Positions 12,033-24,180 of a stretch of 64,000 nucleotides of DNA are shown in pieces (position 1 is the first letter of the stretch; each line of letters starts with the position of its first letter). This DNA is from Adenanthera pavonina (taxonomy: Eukaryota > Streptophyta > Magnoliopsida > Fabales > Fabaceae), in contig JAIVEN010000021.1 of NCBI GenBank assembly GCA_026686845.1, positions 17,502,001-17,566,000 on the forward strand, given 5' to 3'. A program made the position numbers and the translations under genes. Under the pieces are notes generated by a model. That model was given only the letters and a program-made list of their open reading frames with translations, was not told where the DNA came from and made no database searches.

Positions 12033-13377
12033 TGATTGGATATCCTGCAAGTATATAGGGTCAATCACAGTAATAAAAATGTCTCCGGAGTATTCCAGAG
12101 GTCGAACCCAAGGGAGGTTATGATTTACTCAATTAAATAATTTCAGTCAAAACAAACAATTTGTGAAACGTTAATCAAATTTTAAACTAAGAGAAATTAA
12201 CAATAAAAGCAATGGTTTGAGTTTAATTCAATCACTGAGAGCGTTAGGGAATTGGGTTTCATCTTCCTGGAACAACTAAAGTTACTCTTAACTTGACTCC
12301 TTTTAATTATAGTGACAGTTATTTCTAAATTATCCTAATTACCTTTCAGTCAATTAGTATGTATTTAATCAGATTTTAATTCACTCTCGTGCAACTAAAA
12401 TCCCTAATTAAATCTTGAAGTTATAACTAAAGTCACCATAAACCTCTAATTCTATCTCTAGAATTATTGTTTATGTCTATCTCTCTAGATTTAGGTTTAC
12501 TCTTCACATTTCAGTCTATCAAGTTTACCCACAGAATGAATTTCATGGTGGCTAATCATAAAATCCCTAATAAAGTACAAAAGAGATAGATATAATCAAA
12601 CATACATATATTGAAAAAATTCAATCAGAAACAAGAGTCATAATCTAGAGTAAACTCTAATCAATCCTAGTTAGACTACATCCCTATCCCTAACTGGAAA
12701 GATTAGCTACGCATAAACATGGTTCTTAAATTTAACATAAGAATAATCTCCCAAATCATCTGAACAAAATCTAAAGAAAGAAAAGTAGTGGAAGAATAGA
12801 AAGATTCAGCCTCACTACGCCTTCAGTCCTCCCAGATTTGCCTTCAAAATGCTCTCCCTTAGCTCTAGAGAATTTTGAATAAATCTTCTAAGGCTCAGAA
12901 TCATGATCCCCCTCTTTTTTCTTTCTTTTCAAACTTATATATCCCTCTATCGTATGACCCTCACTGAAGAATTATTCAAAATTCCTTTAAATTCTTCACC
13001 CGGCGCCGAATCATGCTATTTTTTTCCAGCCGGCGCTGGGTAAACAATGTTGAGTTGCTTCTCCATGCTCCACCAGGCGCCGGGTGGATTAATGCTGTGA
13101 TTGACCCGGCGTCGGGTCAACTCGTGTTCCTGGGCAGCTCACGCTTCCCCACCCTGCCGCGGGTGAAGGTGATAAATAGGAACCGGATGGATTTTTATTT
13201 GTGCCTTCTTGTCTTCTTCTTCCATTCTAAAATCCTCATTTGTCCTTAAAGTTTTCCTGAAATGCAAATATATCTTGACTGAATTAGAATCATGCAATTT
13301 TGACAACAAAACTTAATATTTTTCAACAAAAACCATATCAAATGTCGGTATTTTGTAGGTATAACATAGACACATCA
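12033..13377 (-). repeat. 5' LTR of the Athila-type element
   Basis: On the minus strand the LTR starts TGATGTGTCTATG at 13377 and ends ATATCCAATCA at 12033, 1,345 bp, bounded by the target duplication outside and the primer-binding site inside. It contains GC-rich CCGGCGCCGGG-like blocks at about 13000-13110. No matching second LTR is found at the other end of the element. Confidence 0.82.
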
Positions 13378-13382
13378 TTAAT

Positions 13383-13735
13383 CTTGTAAGTGGCAATATA
13401 ATTCAAAAAAAGTCCTTAATAAATCTTCTATAATGGTTAGCTAAACTAGAAAACTTCTTATGTCTATGACAATTTTGGGCATCTCTCACTTTTGGACTGC
13501 ATCTACTTTGCTAAGATCTACTTTGACCCTATCTTTGGAGATAACATGCCCTAAAAGCCATACCTTAGTGAGCCAAACTCAACTGAGCTTAGCATACAAG
13601 CTCTTTTCTTTTAATATTGTTAGGAATTCTCAAATGTGCTTCATACTCCGCTAAAGATTTGGAGCACACTAAAATATTATATATAAAGACCACAACAAAT
13701 TTGTCTAAATGTGGTCTGAAAATCCGATTCATGTA
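13383..13735 (-). pseudogene. Outer Ty3/gypsy element, C-terminal RT fragment
   Basis: Minus-strand translation gives MNRIFRPHLDKFVVVFIYN around the catalytic box (the second residue after FI is Tyr where Asp is usual), then LAKLSWFGSL-like sequence and NHYRRFIKDFF. It continues straight from 16187 once the solo LTR and its ATCCA duplication are removed. At the other side it continues into 2696 once the Athila-type element is removed. Several stops show long decay. Confidence 0.85.
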
Positions 13736-13740
13736 ATCCA

Positions 13741-16181
13741 TGTTAGGTTTGGCTGGTCATCCAAGAGGGGGGTGAATTGGGTGATGCAAGATTTTCGCCG
13801 TTTATGAATTACAACCCAATTTCACCAAGTGTCCAGCAAAAAAGGGATGAACAGAGAGAGTTGAGTGCAGCAATTGAATAGAGAAGATGAATAACAATAT
13901 ACAACAATTTATAATAGTTCAGCCTAACCACTTGGCCTACATCCAGTCCCCAAGCCACCACTTGAGATTTCCCACTATATCTCATAGGTTTGATCTGGGT
14001 ACCTGTGAAGTCTCAATACATTTCACAAGTTTCAGTAGGCACTTGTGAAGCCACTCTCCCCACACCCTTACAAGATGTGTAAATCCTTTAGTGTTTCCCC
14101 ACACTAAGATTCCACCTAGAATATGTAGAAGGAAATATTTACAGAATGAAAACTCTCTTGAAGAGTAGATAATACATTAAAAGCTTACTCTATTGAGGTG
14201 GGTTTTTTAAAAGGATGCTTACATAGAAAGATTTTCTGTATATGGATAGCATTTTCGCATAAACTCTCTTAAGATTGTTACCCATAAGTTCAAATAATGT
14301 TCTATTTATAGATTTGTAGTGTAACTAGACGTTAGACACAAGATCTAGCCATTAGAGACATTATCCAATAGTTACTCTGCAAAACTATCCATTCACTAAC
14401 CACATTTAATGTGTCTGACACTCAAAGTTCGAATTTTGGGGTGTCAACAGATGAATTTCGCACAGACCATAAGTTAAAGATTTTAATGTTGAACTTCAAA
14501 ATTTGTCTATTCAAAGGTAAAATTCAAATTTTCATCTTCACAAATATTTCCCATGTTGGAACATACAAATTTTCAAGTTTAAAGTTCTTTTGAAAAGTGT
14601 GAACAGTTATTCCATATTGCTACAGTGCATTCAAATTTTAGTCTCCAAAATTTGTCTGTCAGTGAGCAACTCAATACGACACAAGTTCTTCCTTTCGAAA
14701 TTTGAATTTTGGAGGCCTAAAATTCATCTATCAGAGCTCAGCTCAATATGGCATGAGTTCTTCCTTTCGAAATTCAAATTTTGGATGTGAAAATTCATTT
14801 GTTTGATGTTTAGAAGCATTTTCACATTTTGGAGATTCAAAATTTGAATTTTGAAAGCCAAATGGCAAAACCTCCATAACTTGAAACTTTACACTATAGA
14901 CAATTTTGCAGAAGCTATAACTCTCTCATTAACTCCAAATTAAGCAAATGACCTATGGTTGGAAATATCTCAATGTCTACTTTCAAATAAAAGAAGTTTC
15001 ACTTCAAAAACAAATTTATTCTATGAGATATGATCAAAATAATGATAAGAGGTCAAAACTGAAAATCCATATCTCACTACTCAACTTTAAATGACCATAG
15101 TTTTTTCATTATGACCTTTATTTTGAGTGAAATAATCTTCTTTGAAAAGCTTATTAAGTCTAATTTCATATGAAATAAGTTTTACATCAAAGCCATATGT
15201 ATTTTGAGAGATATCTTAAAAACACTAATTAACAGTCAAACTCTATATTCTTGAAAACCAGATTTCACTATATTTAAAAGTAAGAATGTATTACTTTGAT
15301 AACCAAAACTTCTTGAGCTAGTTAAATGCAATTGTAAATCATTGAGTTTCATCTAAAGTTTGAATTGTGAAGTCACAATTCTTCTATCAGAGGGACTCAT
15401 TTTGAACTCTTTTTGCACTTTAATATCAAACGAACTTTGATATGACTTCAGACAAATTTTCTATTTTTCACAAATTATGCTTGACTTAAAATTCAAATTT
15501 CAACCACCTAAAATTCATCTGTCTAATGTAAATCTCTGTAACTTCAAATTTCAGTTACGAAAGTTTGAATTTTCAATAAAATACTCAAGTATTAACTTCA
15601 AAATTCTTTTGTCAGTCAATGTTTTTCAACTTTAATGTATGCTAACATCATATTTACTTAATTTAACTCATTTAAAACATATGGTAAAAAGATTAAGTAA
15701 TTTTCAAAGATTAATCCCACCTCAAGACCTTCATGAAAACAAAATATCCCTAGTGACTAGGTCTTCAAATGTTAAGTTCCACTTCCACTTGGTCATTTCC
15801 TTCTTGGCATACTCCCTTCTAATCTTCCATTTTTGGAGCATCATTTCTCTTCTTCTTTCTTGAGTGAAGCATGATATTGATTTCCATTTATGTATTCCAC
15901 TACTCATTCTTCTTACTTGGACCAACCTACATTTAATATACTACACTTACAAACTAAGTAGTTAGTCCAGTTTATATATCCAATTTATATTATTCATTGT
16001 AAAAGTATAGTGGATATATTTGCACATAGCATGATATATACATTATAACTATAATTAAATACATACTAATGCACATTTTACTTCTATAAGGAATATTATA
16101 TATGTCAGATAATATGATACATTTATTCCTTATTACTCTATATTTATCATCATCAAGACTTATATTATACTAAACCTTATA
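13741..16181 (-). repeat. Solo Ty1/copia (SIRE-type) LTR, chimeric core
   Basis: A 2,441-bp unit bounded by the perfect duplication ATCCA (13736-13740 and 16182-16186). It starts TGTTAGGTTTGGCTGG on plus and ends AAACCTTATA, the reverse complement of the LTR 28022-40122 at both ends. The outer segments, including a block around 15620-16130, match the reverse complement of 38300-38750. The central part (about 14400-15620) carries instead repeated AAATTCATCTGTC and AAATTTGAATTT motifs like those of the SIRE LTR at 28108. There are no internal genes, so it is a solo LTR left by recombination. It interrupts the RT of the outer gypsy element. Confidence 0.87.
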
Positions 16182-16186
16182 ATCCA

Positions 16187-18330
16187 CAAGATTGCATGTG
16201 CATTCGTAAGACTAAATAGCATAACTAAAAATTCATAATGCCCATAACAAGTTTGGAAAGTAGTCTTAGGAACATGCTTTACATTTACCCATAGTTGATG
16301 GTACTCGGGTCTTAAATCAATTTAAGAAAACACATATGCCTCGACCAATTGGTCTAATAAATCATCAATGTTGGGCAATAGGTACTTATTTTTTATCATA
16401 ACTTTATTCCGCTCTCAATAATCTATGTAGAGTTTGAGGCTTTCATCTTTCTTTTTCACAAATAGTACTAGAGCACCCCAAGGAGAAACACTTGGTCTGA
16501 TAAATCCCTTCTCCAATAGCTCCTCAATCTACTTCTTCAGTTCTGTTATTTCATTAGAAGCAATCCCATATGGTGCCTTTAAAATTGGAACTATTCTTGG
16601 CACCAGGTCAATAGCAAATTCAACCTCTCACTCTAGTGCTAATCCACTAAATTCCTTTGGAAATTCTTTCACTACAAGGATTTCCTCAATGCCCTTTTCT
16701 ACTTCAACACTTGCAGAAAGGAAAACCAAACAACCTTGACATCCTTTTGCTAAGCATCTTTTAGCTTGAGTGGTCATTAGAAAATTAAGCTTAGTCTCAA
16801 TACATAAGACATTATGAGGATTATGTAGGATCAAGGTTTTATTTTTACAATCAAGTAAGACATTATTGGCAGACAACTAGTTTTCTCCAATGATAATATA
16901 TATATTGGGAAAAGGCATACATATTAAATATATGGTAAGACAAAAACGATCATATCGGACAATGCAATTTAAACACACATAGAAGGTTACAGCTTTATTT
17001 CCTGTAGGGGTAGACACATACAATCAAAGGGTAATATTGTGACTACCAATCACAGCCTCTTAGGACAATCATAAGATATGAACAAATGGCTAGCACCTGA
17101 ATCAAATAATGCTTTCATAAGATAATCATTAATTTTAGTCATACCTTTGATTAAATCAAGCGACTTACAAGCTTCTTACTGAGTGAAAGCAAACACTCTC
17201 CCTTGTGCCTGAGGTCTACTGTTAACTACTTCCTGTGTGTATTTCCAAGCATAGTATCTAGCTTTTCTACATTTAAAACACACATTCTAATAGGCAAAAT
17301 AGACTTTTCCTCCATGAACCTTCCTGTACTGGTTATAAACTAGTGCCTGGGAATTTCTTTGCACATTTGATCCTCCTCTCTTACCTCCTCTTCTTGATTT
17401 TCTATTGTTATTATTCCGTTACCGCTCCTTTTCTAGCTTGATTCTCCCTCACTAGTAGTAATTGCAGCTTTCCTCTGGTGGAGCAAAGGCTAAGCAATTT
17501 ATTATTCAAATTATTTTCTATAATTCTACTGACTTCGACCAACACATTAAAAGTTCAAAGTTCTATTGGAGCTACTCTTTCCTTGATTGTAGGCTTGAGA
17601 CCACTTTCCAGCAATTCAGTCTCCCACCTCTCATCATTATACTGTTGGAGATTAGTGGAATACCTAGATAACTAGATAAACATAGCCACTTACTCATCCA
17701 CAAACTGATCTTCTATTTGCCTTAGCATAATGAACTCATCTTCTTTCTCATCCTATATTAATTGTGGGAAATATTTATCATAAATTCTAAGAAATTTTCC
17801 CACATAAAAGGAATATTCCTAGCTTGCATAATCAATTTTGTATTGCACCACCATCTATCAGTTTTTTTTCAAGCATATATAGGGCTCTCAATGCTTTCAT
17901 TTCGAAGTTACATCTCATCAATTTGAAAATCTCTAAACTTAACCCCCAGTCCTCTGCTGTCTACACATCAAATTTCTCACCAAAGTATGGATGGTGATGT
18001 TTCATGAACATTCTGTTCATTAGTCAAATCAATAATTGTTCCAGCTGCCTGCTATACTGGTGCTGCCTAGGGCACTTGCTATTGTTGTGGTATTGGAGGC
18101 TGCTATTACATTAAAGGCTGTTATTGAAAATCAGCCTCTTGATTCTATCTTTGAGCCTCTATGATTCATTGTAATTGCTCTATGGTTCTTTGCTATTCAT
18201 CCAATCTTTACATAATAACCTATAATGGATCAATCTGTTGTTCTTCCCTGGGATCTTGCTTAGGGACTTCTGTTCGAGTTTTCCTTCTAGTATGAACTAT
18301 TTTTATCTATAACATTAATTAAATTCATAA
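16187..18330 (-). pseudogene. Outer Ty3/gypsy element: gag, protease and N-terminal RT remnant
   Basis: On the minus strand from right to left: a gag-like region (18300-17400) with a decayed zinc knuckle near 17270 (CFKCRKARYYAW); a retropepsin site ALFDSGASHLFI at about 17080-17115 with an intact D-S-G-A; a protease/RT connection that includes 16876-16628; then the RT start (GALVLFVKKKDESLKLYIDY) at about 16480-16420. Many in-frame stops. The RT continues at 13735 across the solo LTR insertion. Confidence 0.85.
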
Positions 18331-19276
18331 ACATATAACAATTGTACTCACAAGATACAAAATATAATGCTTTATTCACATATGCATAACTTTGTACAAC
18401 AACTACGTCCACATAGTTCTAACATGCTTATTACTTTTATCCTATGACTGCCTATATACTACAACCAAAATTTGCAATCATGTCAATTCTCATATATACA
18501 TATTTACAACCAGTTATATTCATTGTCAACTTTTAGGGAGATCTAGAACTATTTCCTACATTGCTAGGAGCTTCTTGAGGATCTTCCTCTAGATCCCTTT
18601 CAGGATCTTCTTCTTGATCCTGTTCCACTGGTCATTTCCTTCTGAAGCTTCCCATTCCATTCTCATTCTCTCCCTATAAGTAAGCTCTTAGACACACTCT
18701 TGAAAATTCTTAGGCCAATCCTTCTAGAGCTCGGCCTTTACGAGTCCTCAATAAGTATCTTCATCTAGTAGCACATTTAACATGGCATCAACCCATGTCG
18801 ACTCAAAATAATGATAGCCTGGCAATTCCATAAAATCCTTTGTATCCTTTACTGCATCCATAAACGTAATCATCTACAATTCCCAATAATTCTCTAGACT
18901 ATGGTGGTACAACTGGTCCACGATCTCCTTAGTTTTGTGAGCATCATCGTAAGGTAGTACCTGATGAGAATCTCAGTACATGCACAATGGATAACAACAC
19001 TAAATTTCTTCCATGGATCCGTCAATGTTGTGTAAATCGAGATGTAGAGAAGAATTTTTACCTTTGATGTGTAGCTTTTCAAGTTTTTCGTCTACTATTG
19101 GACCTTAGGAACTGACGCTTCTGATCAGCTCCTTCTACTAGTATCCACACGAATGGTGAATCCAACTTGAACGATATGCAAGCACCACTATTTACGAACG
19201 TTCGTACGCTTGAGGTCTCTGTGCATCCATACACTTCATTTCTCTAAGTGTGCGACCGCTCTCTCTCTAGCATGGA
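18331..19276 (-). other. Leader / 5' gag region of the outer gypsy element
   Basis: Lies between the 5' LTR terminus (19277) and recognisable gag. Minus-strand frames show an acidic stretch (DLEEDPQEAPSNVGN near 18590) but no domain I can name. No standard primer-binding site is evident next to the LTR; the first minus-strand bases are CCTTCCATGC. Confidence 0.5.
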
Positions 19277-21660
19277 AGGTGTAACACCTTATATTAGGGC
19301 TCATTTCCCATGTATTAGATTATTTTAGATACCTTTCCTCATGGTTTAGAGACTAGAATCATAATATAACAAAAATAGAATTTTTCAAAATTCAGGGTAC
19401 TGTTCACTTGGCAATTTCATGTTACCCAATGAACTTTGAAAATTCATAACTAAATCTAGAAAATTCATCTTGAGGTGATTCAAGTCTCTAAAATTTTACT
19501 AAAATCAGATCTACATGGAAAAAATATAAAACAGTAACTTCATTGCCCAATTTATACAGTAATTTCATGGATATTTACTGTTCATTTGGTCATTTTTCTA
19601 TCTTCTAGTTTTCTGACCTCAAATTTAAAAAATCATATTTCATTCTATTCTATTCCAAATTATGCATACTCTATGTCATTCAAAAGACATACATGTCTAC
19701 TTATAGACATATTTTTCTTAACATTTATTTCACTTACACAGGGCATAACTTTAATTTAAATCACAAAGGGTCAGAATCCAACTCTAACTAGAACAGTTTT
19801 GGGAAAACTTACATATCTCTTGTTCTATAACTCCAATCACTTCCAAATCAGTGGCATATGGATCTTAAGACATATATCTTTTTATACATAAAAATCACTA
19901 AATTTTTGGAGCTCTATACGATTTTATGTTATCTTTTGAAATTTCTAGTACTTAACTTTCAGTTTCCAGTTTTTCCCTATATTGTCCTATTCTAAACCCT
20001 AACTTTTGAAAATTCACCATTTATTGTACACAACTCCAAATTGGGTGAATTAGGTGTCCTATTAAAGCTTGAGATGCCCTGTATCTGGTTGAAAAATATC
20101 ATAAATCTAACCTCACATTAAGTACATAACAAGGGTGAATGAAATAGATACATTTGGAAAATGCCCTGTTTCAGTCTATATTGCAATTTGCTTGCCAAAC
20201 CCTTGTAAATGAACTTATTTCGGCATGAAACTTGGTAGAATATAACTTTATATCACAATATCCAGAACTGGAAATTATCATACATTTTCTACAACATTAA
20301 CATAATATTCACTATTTTACAATTTCATACAAAAGCAAGACACCAACAACCATTCACAATATAACATAATGGCTTGTAACATCATCCACTCATCACTAGC
20401 TTCTCCTTGCTCTTTGCCTCCTTTGGATTTCTTCCATAACTTGGACCTATCATATTATTATTTGGGTGATGAGATTTTGGAAATCCCAATAGCCAGTCAC
20501 ATCTCAAAAATTTACATTATTATGCATGCTATAAAACCTCCAAAACATCATAACAATCATTTCAAGGCATTAATCACCATATTGTTTATAAAAATTTCAG
20601 CATTATAATGGCATACAAAATGGATATCCCGGGCACTATCCCTTTCATAAAATCAGCCAAAACCACTCTCAAGCATCATAAAAACAATATGGCAAGTCAT
20701 CATACACAATAGAATATACCAAGACAACATAATGCAAGAAAATATAACTATACTACCTCATGAAAGTTTATGCCTTTCCTCTTTGATTCAACCTTTCGAA
20801 GGACTTCCTTAAGCTTTCTCAAACCCTAATTCATCACCAAATATCAACTAAATCAACTTGAACCAAGGGTTACTTCATAAAAAATTTTGAACCCTAAAAA
20901 TTTCTACTTGCTTCATCTTAAGCTTTCTCTTGAATCTATCACTTGTCTTTAAGGAATTCCAGTATGGGGAATCCATTTTTGGCATCAAAAACATAAAATT
21001 CCAACTCCAAATTGATGCTCTGTTCTAACCAAAAATCTTGGAGAAAGAAGGAAAAATTATTTACTTTGCAATATAACAAACTACTCCATGAAATCATGTT
21101 CTCTTGACTAGTTGATGATTTCTCCTAAGTCTATTGCATCAAAATCCATTCCTTGTTTCCTCTAGGGTTTGGATGAAATATTAACATGGAAAGGTGAAGA
21201 AGTCCCCAAGAAACTAAGCTTAACAACTTAAAATTATAAGCTCAAGGTAGTACGAAATCACTTACCAATTCCTTGAGTTCTTGGTCCATCAACTTGGTCT
21301 TCTCTTTCTCTTCTTCTTTCTCTCCTTTCTTTCTTTCTTTCTTGTGTTTTCTCTCTTTCCTTTTACAGCTGGAAGTGTCGGTCATAATGAGGATGAAAGA
21401 GAGGAATTATGTGGCCTAATTAGCTTACTAATTGCACCATTAACCTTAATCACTCTCTGACTAATCTCACTTATTTTATTAAATACTTCTTGAAGAAGTA
21501 TTCTCAAAAATAATAAAATATTGGTTTTCATCACATGGGCTACTGAATGTCACGCATGAGAGAGGTATTTGAGTGTCCCCATACTGCTCAATTTTTTTTG
21601 GTTTAGATATATCTTGAACCGGGTAATTTTTAACTGTACTGATAAAACTGTTTTTTTTAA
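19277..21660 (-). repeat. 5' LTR (copy B) of the outer gypsy element, truncated
   Basis: Plus-strand TGTAACACCTTATATTAGG starts the unit; it matches the reverse complement of LTR copy A at the terminus, at an AAATCTCATCACCC-type block near 20478-20500, and at 21547-21660 (GGTTTAGATATATC..TTTTTAACTGTAC). Orientation agrees with the minus-strand gag/pol to its left. The outer end is missing: at about 21660 the sequence switches to a SIRE LTR fragment. The portion 21290-21370 is a CT-rich leader-like tract. Confidence 0.75.
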
Positions 21661-22330
21661 CTTTCAAATGTCAAACAGATTAAATGCAGTTGGTGAATGG
21701 ATAGTTTTTCAAAGCAATCATTGGGTAACACCTCTAACGGCTAGATCTTATCTCTAACATATAGTTAAGATATAAATCTATAAATAGAACTTCATTTAAA
21801 GATGTGGGTAACAATTTTACATTGTATATACAGAAACTCTGTTAAATTCTTGAGTCAAAGTCTTCTGCTCTCACATACTTCATATCCTGTACTTCAACTT
21901 TCATATACACTCTAAATTAGAGAGTTAAATCACTGTAATCAATCTTATCTTCATCTGAAAGAAAAATTTTCTTGTGAGGGGATTTCATAAGGGATTTGGG
22001 AAGCACTTATCTAGAGTGCAAAGAGTGAGATTGTAAGCTCTTGGAACACAGCATCAAATTATACTGAGGCATTACAAGAAGCCCATCAAATTCTTGCAAG
22101 ATAGTGAAAAATCTCAAGTGGTAGCTTGAAGACTGGACGTAGGTCAAGATAAAGAGACCGAACCAAGATAAATATCTGTGTCTTCTCTTCCCTTATCTTG
22201 TTTTCACTTGGTTATCCTTTTATACTCTATTTTTACTGTCACTCTTGCTTTCACCATTCTCTTGACTTTTGCAGAAAATTTTTATTTTCCCAATTCACCT
22301 CCCTCTTGGGAAGCCAGCATATCTAACAGA
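21661..22330 (+). repeat. 3' fragment of a SIRE-type copia LTR
   Basis: Matches the last 670 bp or so of the LTR at 28108-29767: the segments ATAGAACTTCATTT..GATGTGGGTAA, GACTGGACGTAGGTCAAG and CCTCTTGGGAAGCCAGC occur in the same order and orientation. It ends ATATCTAACA at 22330, the LTR terminus. No primer-binding site follows, and the LTR start is missing, so this is a truncated relic joined to gypsy LTR sequence on its left. Confidence 0.82.
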
Positions 22331-23700
22331 ATCAAGATGTTAGGGAAAACATAAAAGATCAAATGGGGACAAAACATGACACAAAAACACTCAATTAATG
22401 ACATAGCAGTAGAAAAGCCATAAGACACAAAATCTAGATAGAAATTATCAAAATGTTTTAAACTCAAGATCTAGACATAAATGATATCTTTTAATGATGC
22501 AAAATGCAAGAACAATGACAAGGAGGAATGAATTTGAAGAACATGGATGAATAAGATAGATGAAGACAAAGGAATACAAACCTGGAAATAACATGAAGAA
22601 AACAAAAGCGATACACAAGAAGCAAAAGGGATACAAATTTGGAACAAATAAGGAGATAAGAAATGAAACTCATAGGAAAGAATATGAGATGGAACAGAAC
22701 ACCAACAATGAATCAATGACATACATGACTCATGAGACTTACACAATACATAACATATGTGACGACTTAGAGAGACACAAGAAACTACTTAAGGAAACAA
22801 AACATAATGATCAAGAGATGAAATGACAAAGAAGAATGAACAAGAGGAAGTAGATGAACATGAAATTAAATTAATTAATGGACTTATTATGGACTCATAA
22901 GATGCTATTGACTCATGTGACAATGAAAATAGACTCACATTACATAAATAAGAAACATTGAAAGATGGATAAAGATGATAAAGTGAAGAATCAAATGAAA
23001 GGTGAAGATAAGAAGAAAGTAGTTTAGACACTATCTTCAGCTCTCTTTCACTCAAATCATCTCTTAAACTCTCTTTTTCTCTTTCTCTCTCTCTCATTTT
23101 TCTTTCTTTTCTCACTTTTCTTCTCACTAATTCTTTTTTCACTCTTGGCATTTTTCTAGACCCTTTCTTGCTTAGTTTGATCACTTTTATTCTTCCATTG
23201 AAGCTCACATTTCACATTTGCGGGATGAATACATGGTAATGATCCATGACCTTTATCCAATACAACAAACAATTTGCAACATATCCATCAAACTTAACAT
23301 CAAGATCCCAATTACATTATCAATGTGCTCAATTTCATCATTGCAATCATAAGAACCAATTTCAAATGGAATCACATCATTAGTATTACTAGAAACTAAT
23401 ATGCTACTATCAACAAAATCTTCTACTAACTTATTCATAACATGTAATTCATGATTCTCTCCTAATACTTGCACACAATTACGGTCAATCTCATAAGCAC
23501 AATCATGAAATTCATTTTCCAATTGTGTTACATCAAGATTTTCAATTTGCAAATTAGAAACACAACTAGAATCAAAAGCACTAGCAATTTCTAGATGCAA
23601 ACAAGCAATCTCTTCAACAAAAGTATCATCATTCAACTCACTAGGACAAACATATGCTCTTCACAAGAGACATCACTACCAGTTGTTTGAAGATTAGGAT
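22331..23700 (-). other. 3' part of a truncated gypsy-like element, no recognisable domain
   Basis: Purine-rich on plus. Minus-strand frames of 127 codons (23636-23253) and 139 codons (23208-22789) are open, acidic and basic respectively, the second with an Arg/Glu-rich run, but neither matches a domain I know. By position they follow gag in the same element. No pol motif is present, so either pol was deleted or the element is a non-autonomous derivative. Confidence 0.4.
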
Positions 23701-23713
23701 TACCTATAGTGGA

Positions 23714-24180
23714 TTATCTTGTATCATCATCACTTCTTGAAGTGGTAGCAACTTCATTATCCACTCGATCATTGTTCTCCATGTGGGAATCACAAGCATT
23801 AGGAGTTGGATTCTCTTCCACAAACACATGCATCTCTTGGGGATGTTCATCTTTGCTATTAGGCATAGGTTGGTGGTGATAAGAACCAAACTTTCTTCTC
23901 ATAAGATCTTTCATATCCTCCCAAGAAGTGATAAGTTCAAATCCATATTCAATCCATGTTTTGTTGAATCTTTCCCACCAAAGTTTCGTATGGTCAATAA
24001 AACTAATGATGGCATGGTCAACTTTGTCCTCAGCGATGTTGTAATGATCAAATACTTGCTCCATTCCTCTTTGTCTTGAAATGAAGGAATCTTCAACTTA
24101 AGCTTTCTCAAGTTTTGGTCACAGTTGGAAACTTTTTTCAAAGACTTCTTGTGAGATGCAAAGCTTAGAAATCTTGACAT
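23714..24180 (-). pseudogene. Retrotransposon gag fragment (gypsy type)
   Basis: Minus-strand reading gives LKLKIPSFQDKEEW, then (after a frameshift near 24064) EQVFDHYNIAEDKVDHAIIS, KLWWERFNKTWIEYGFELIT, SWEDMKDLMRRKFGSYHHQ. The spacing of the paired Trp residues and the SWEDMKxLMRxKF block are the signature of plant gypsy gag. No zinc knuckle, protease or RT follows. Confidence 0.78.

Larger units (their letters stand above)
2702..13377 (-). mobile_element. Athila-type Ty3/gypsy retrotransposon, lacking its 3' LTR
   Basis: Minus-strand element with 5' LTR (12033-13377), primer-binding site, gag, protease, RT, RNase H, integrase and an extra downstream env-like ORF. This domain order plus the third ORF fits the Athila group. 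It is flanked by a perfect 5-bp duplication TTAAT (2697-2701 and 13378-13382) and sits inside the outer gypsy pol gene. The 3' LTR is absent: the left end reads, on minus, GAGGACAAGCAAAAGTTCA and then the duplication. Two purine-rich tracts containing TAAGTGTGGGGG (complement of 3665-3679 and 6226-6239) flank the env-like ORF. Every ORF is broken or has altered key residues, so the copy is dead. The interval 2702-4110 is 3' untranslated sequence with nothing coding. Confidence 0.9.

Noticed and set aside
22789..23208. 139-codon frame with an Arg/Glu-rich run
   Set aside because: Produced by a GA/CT-rich tract; no conserved domain, so it is described only as part of the truncated element.
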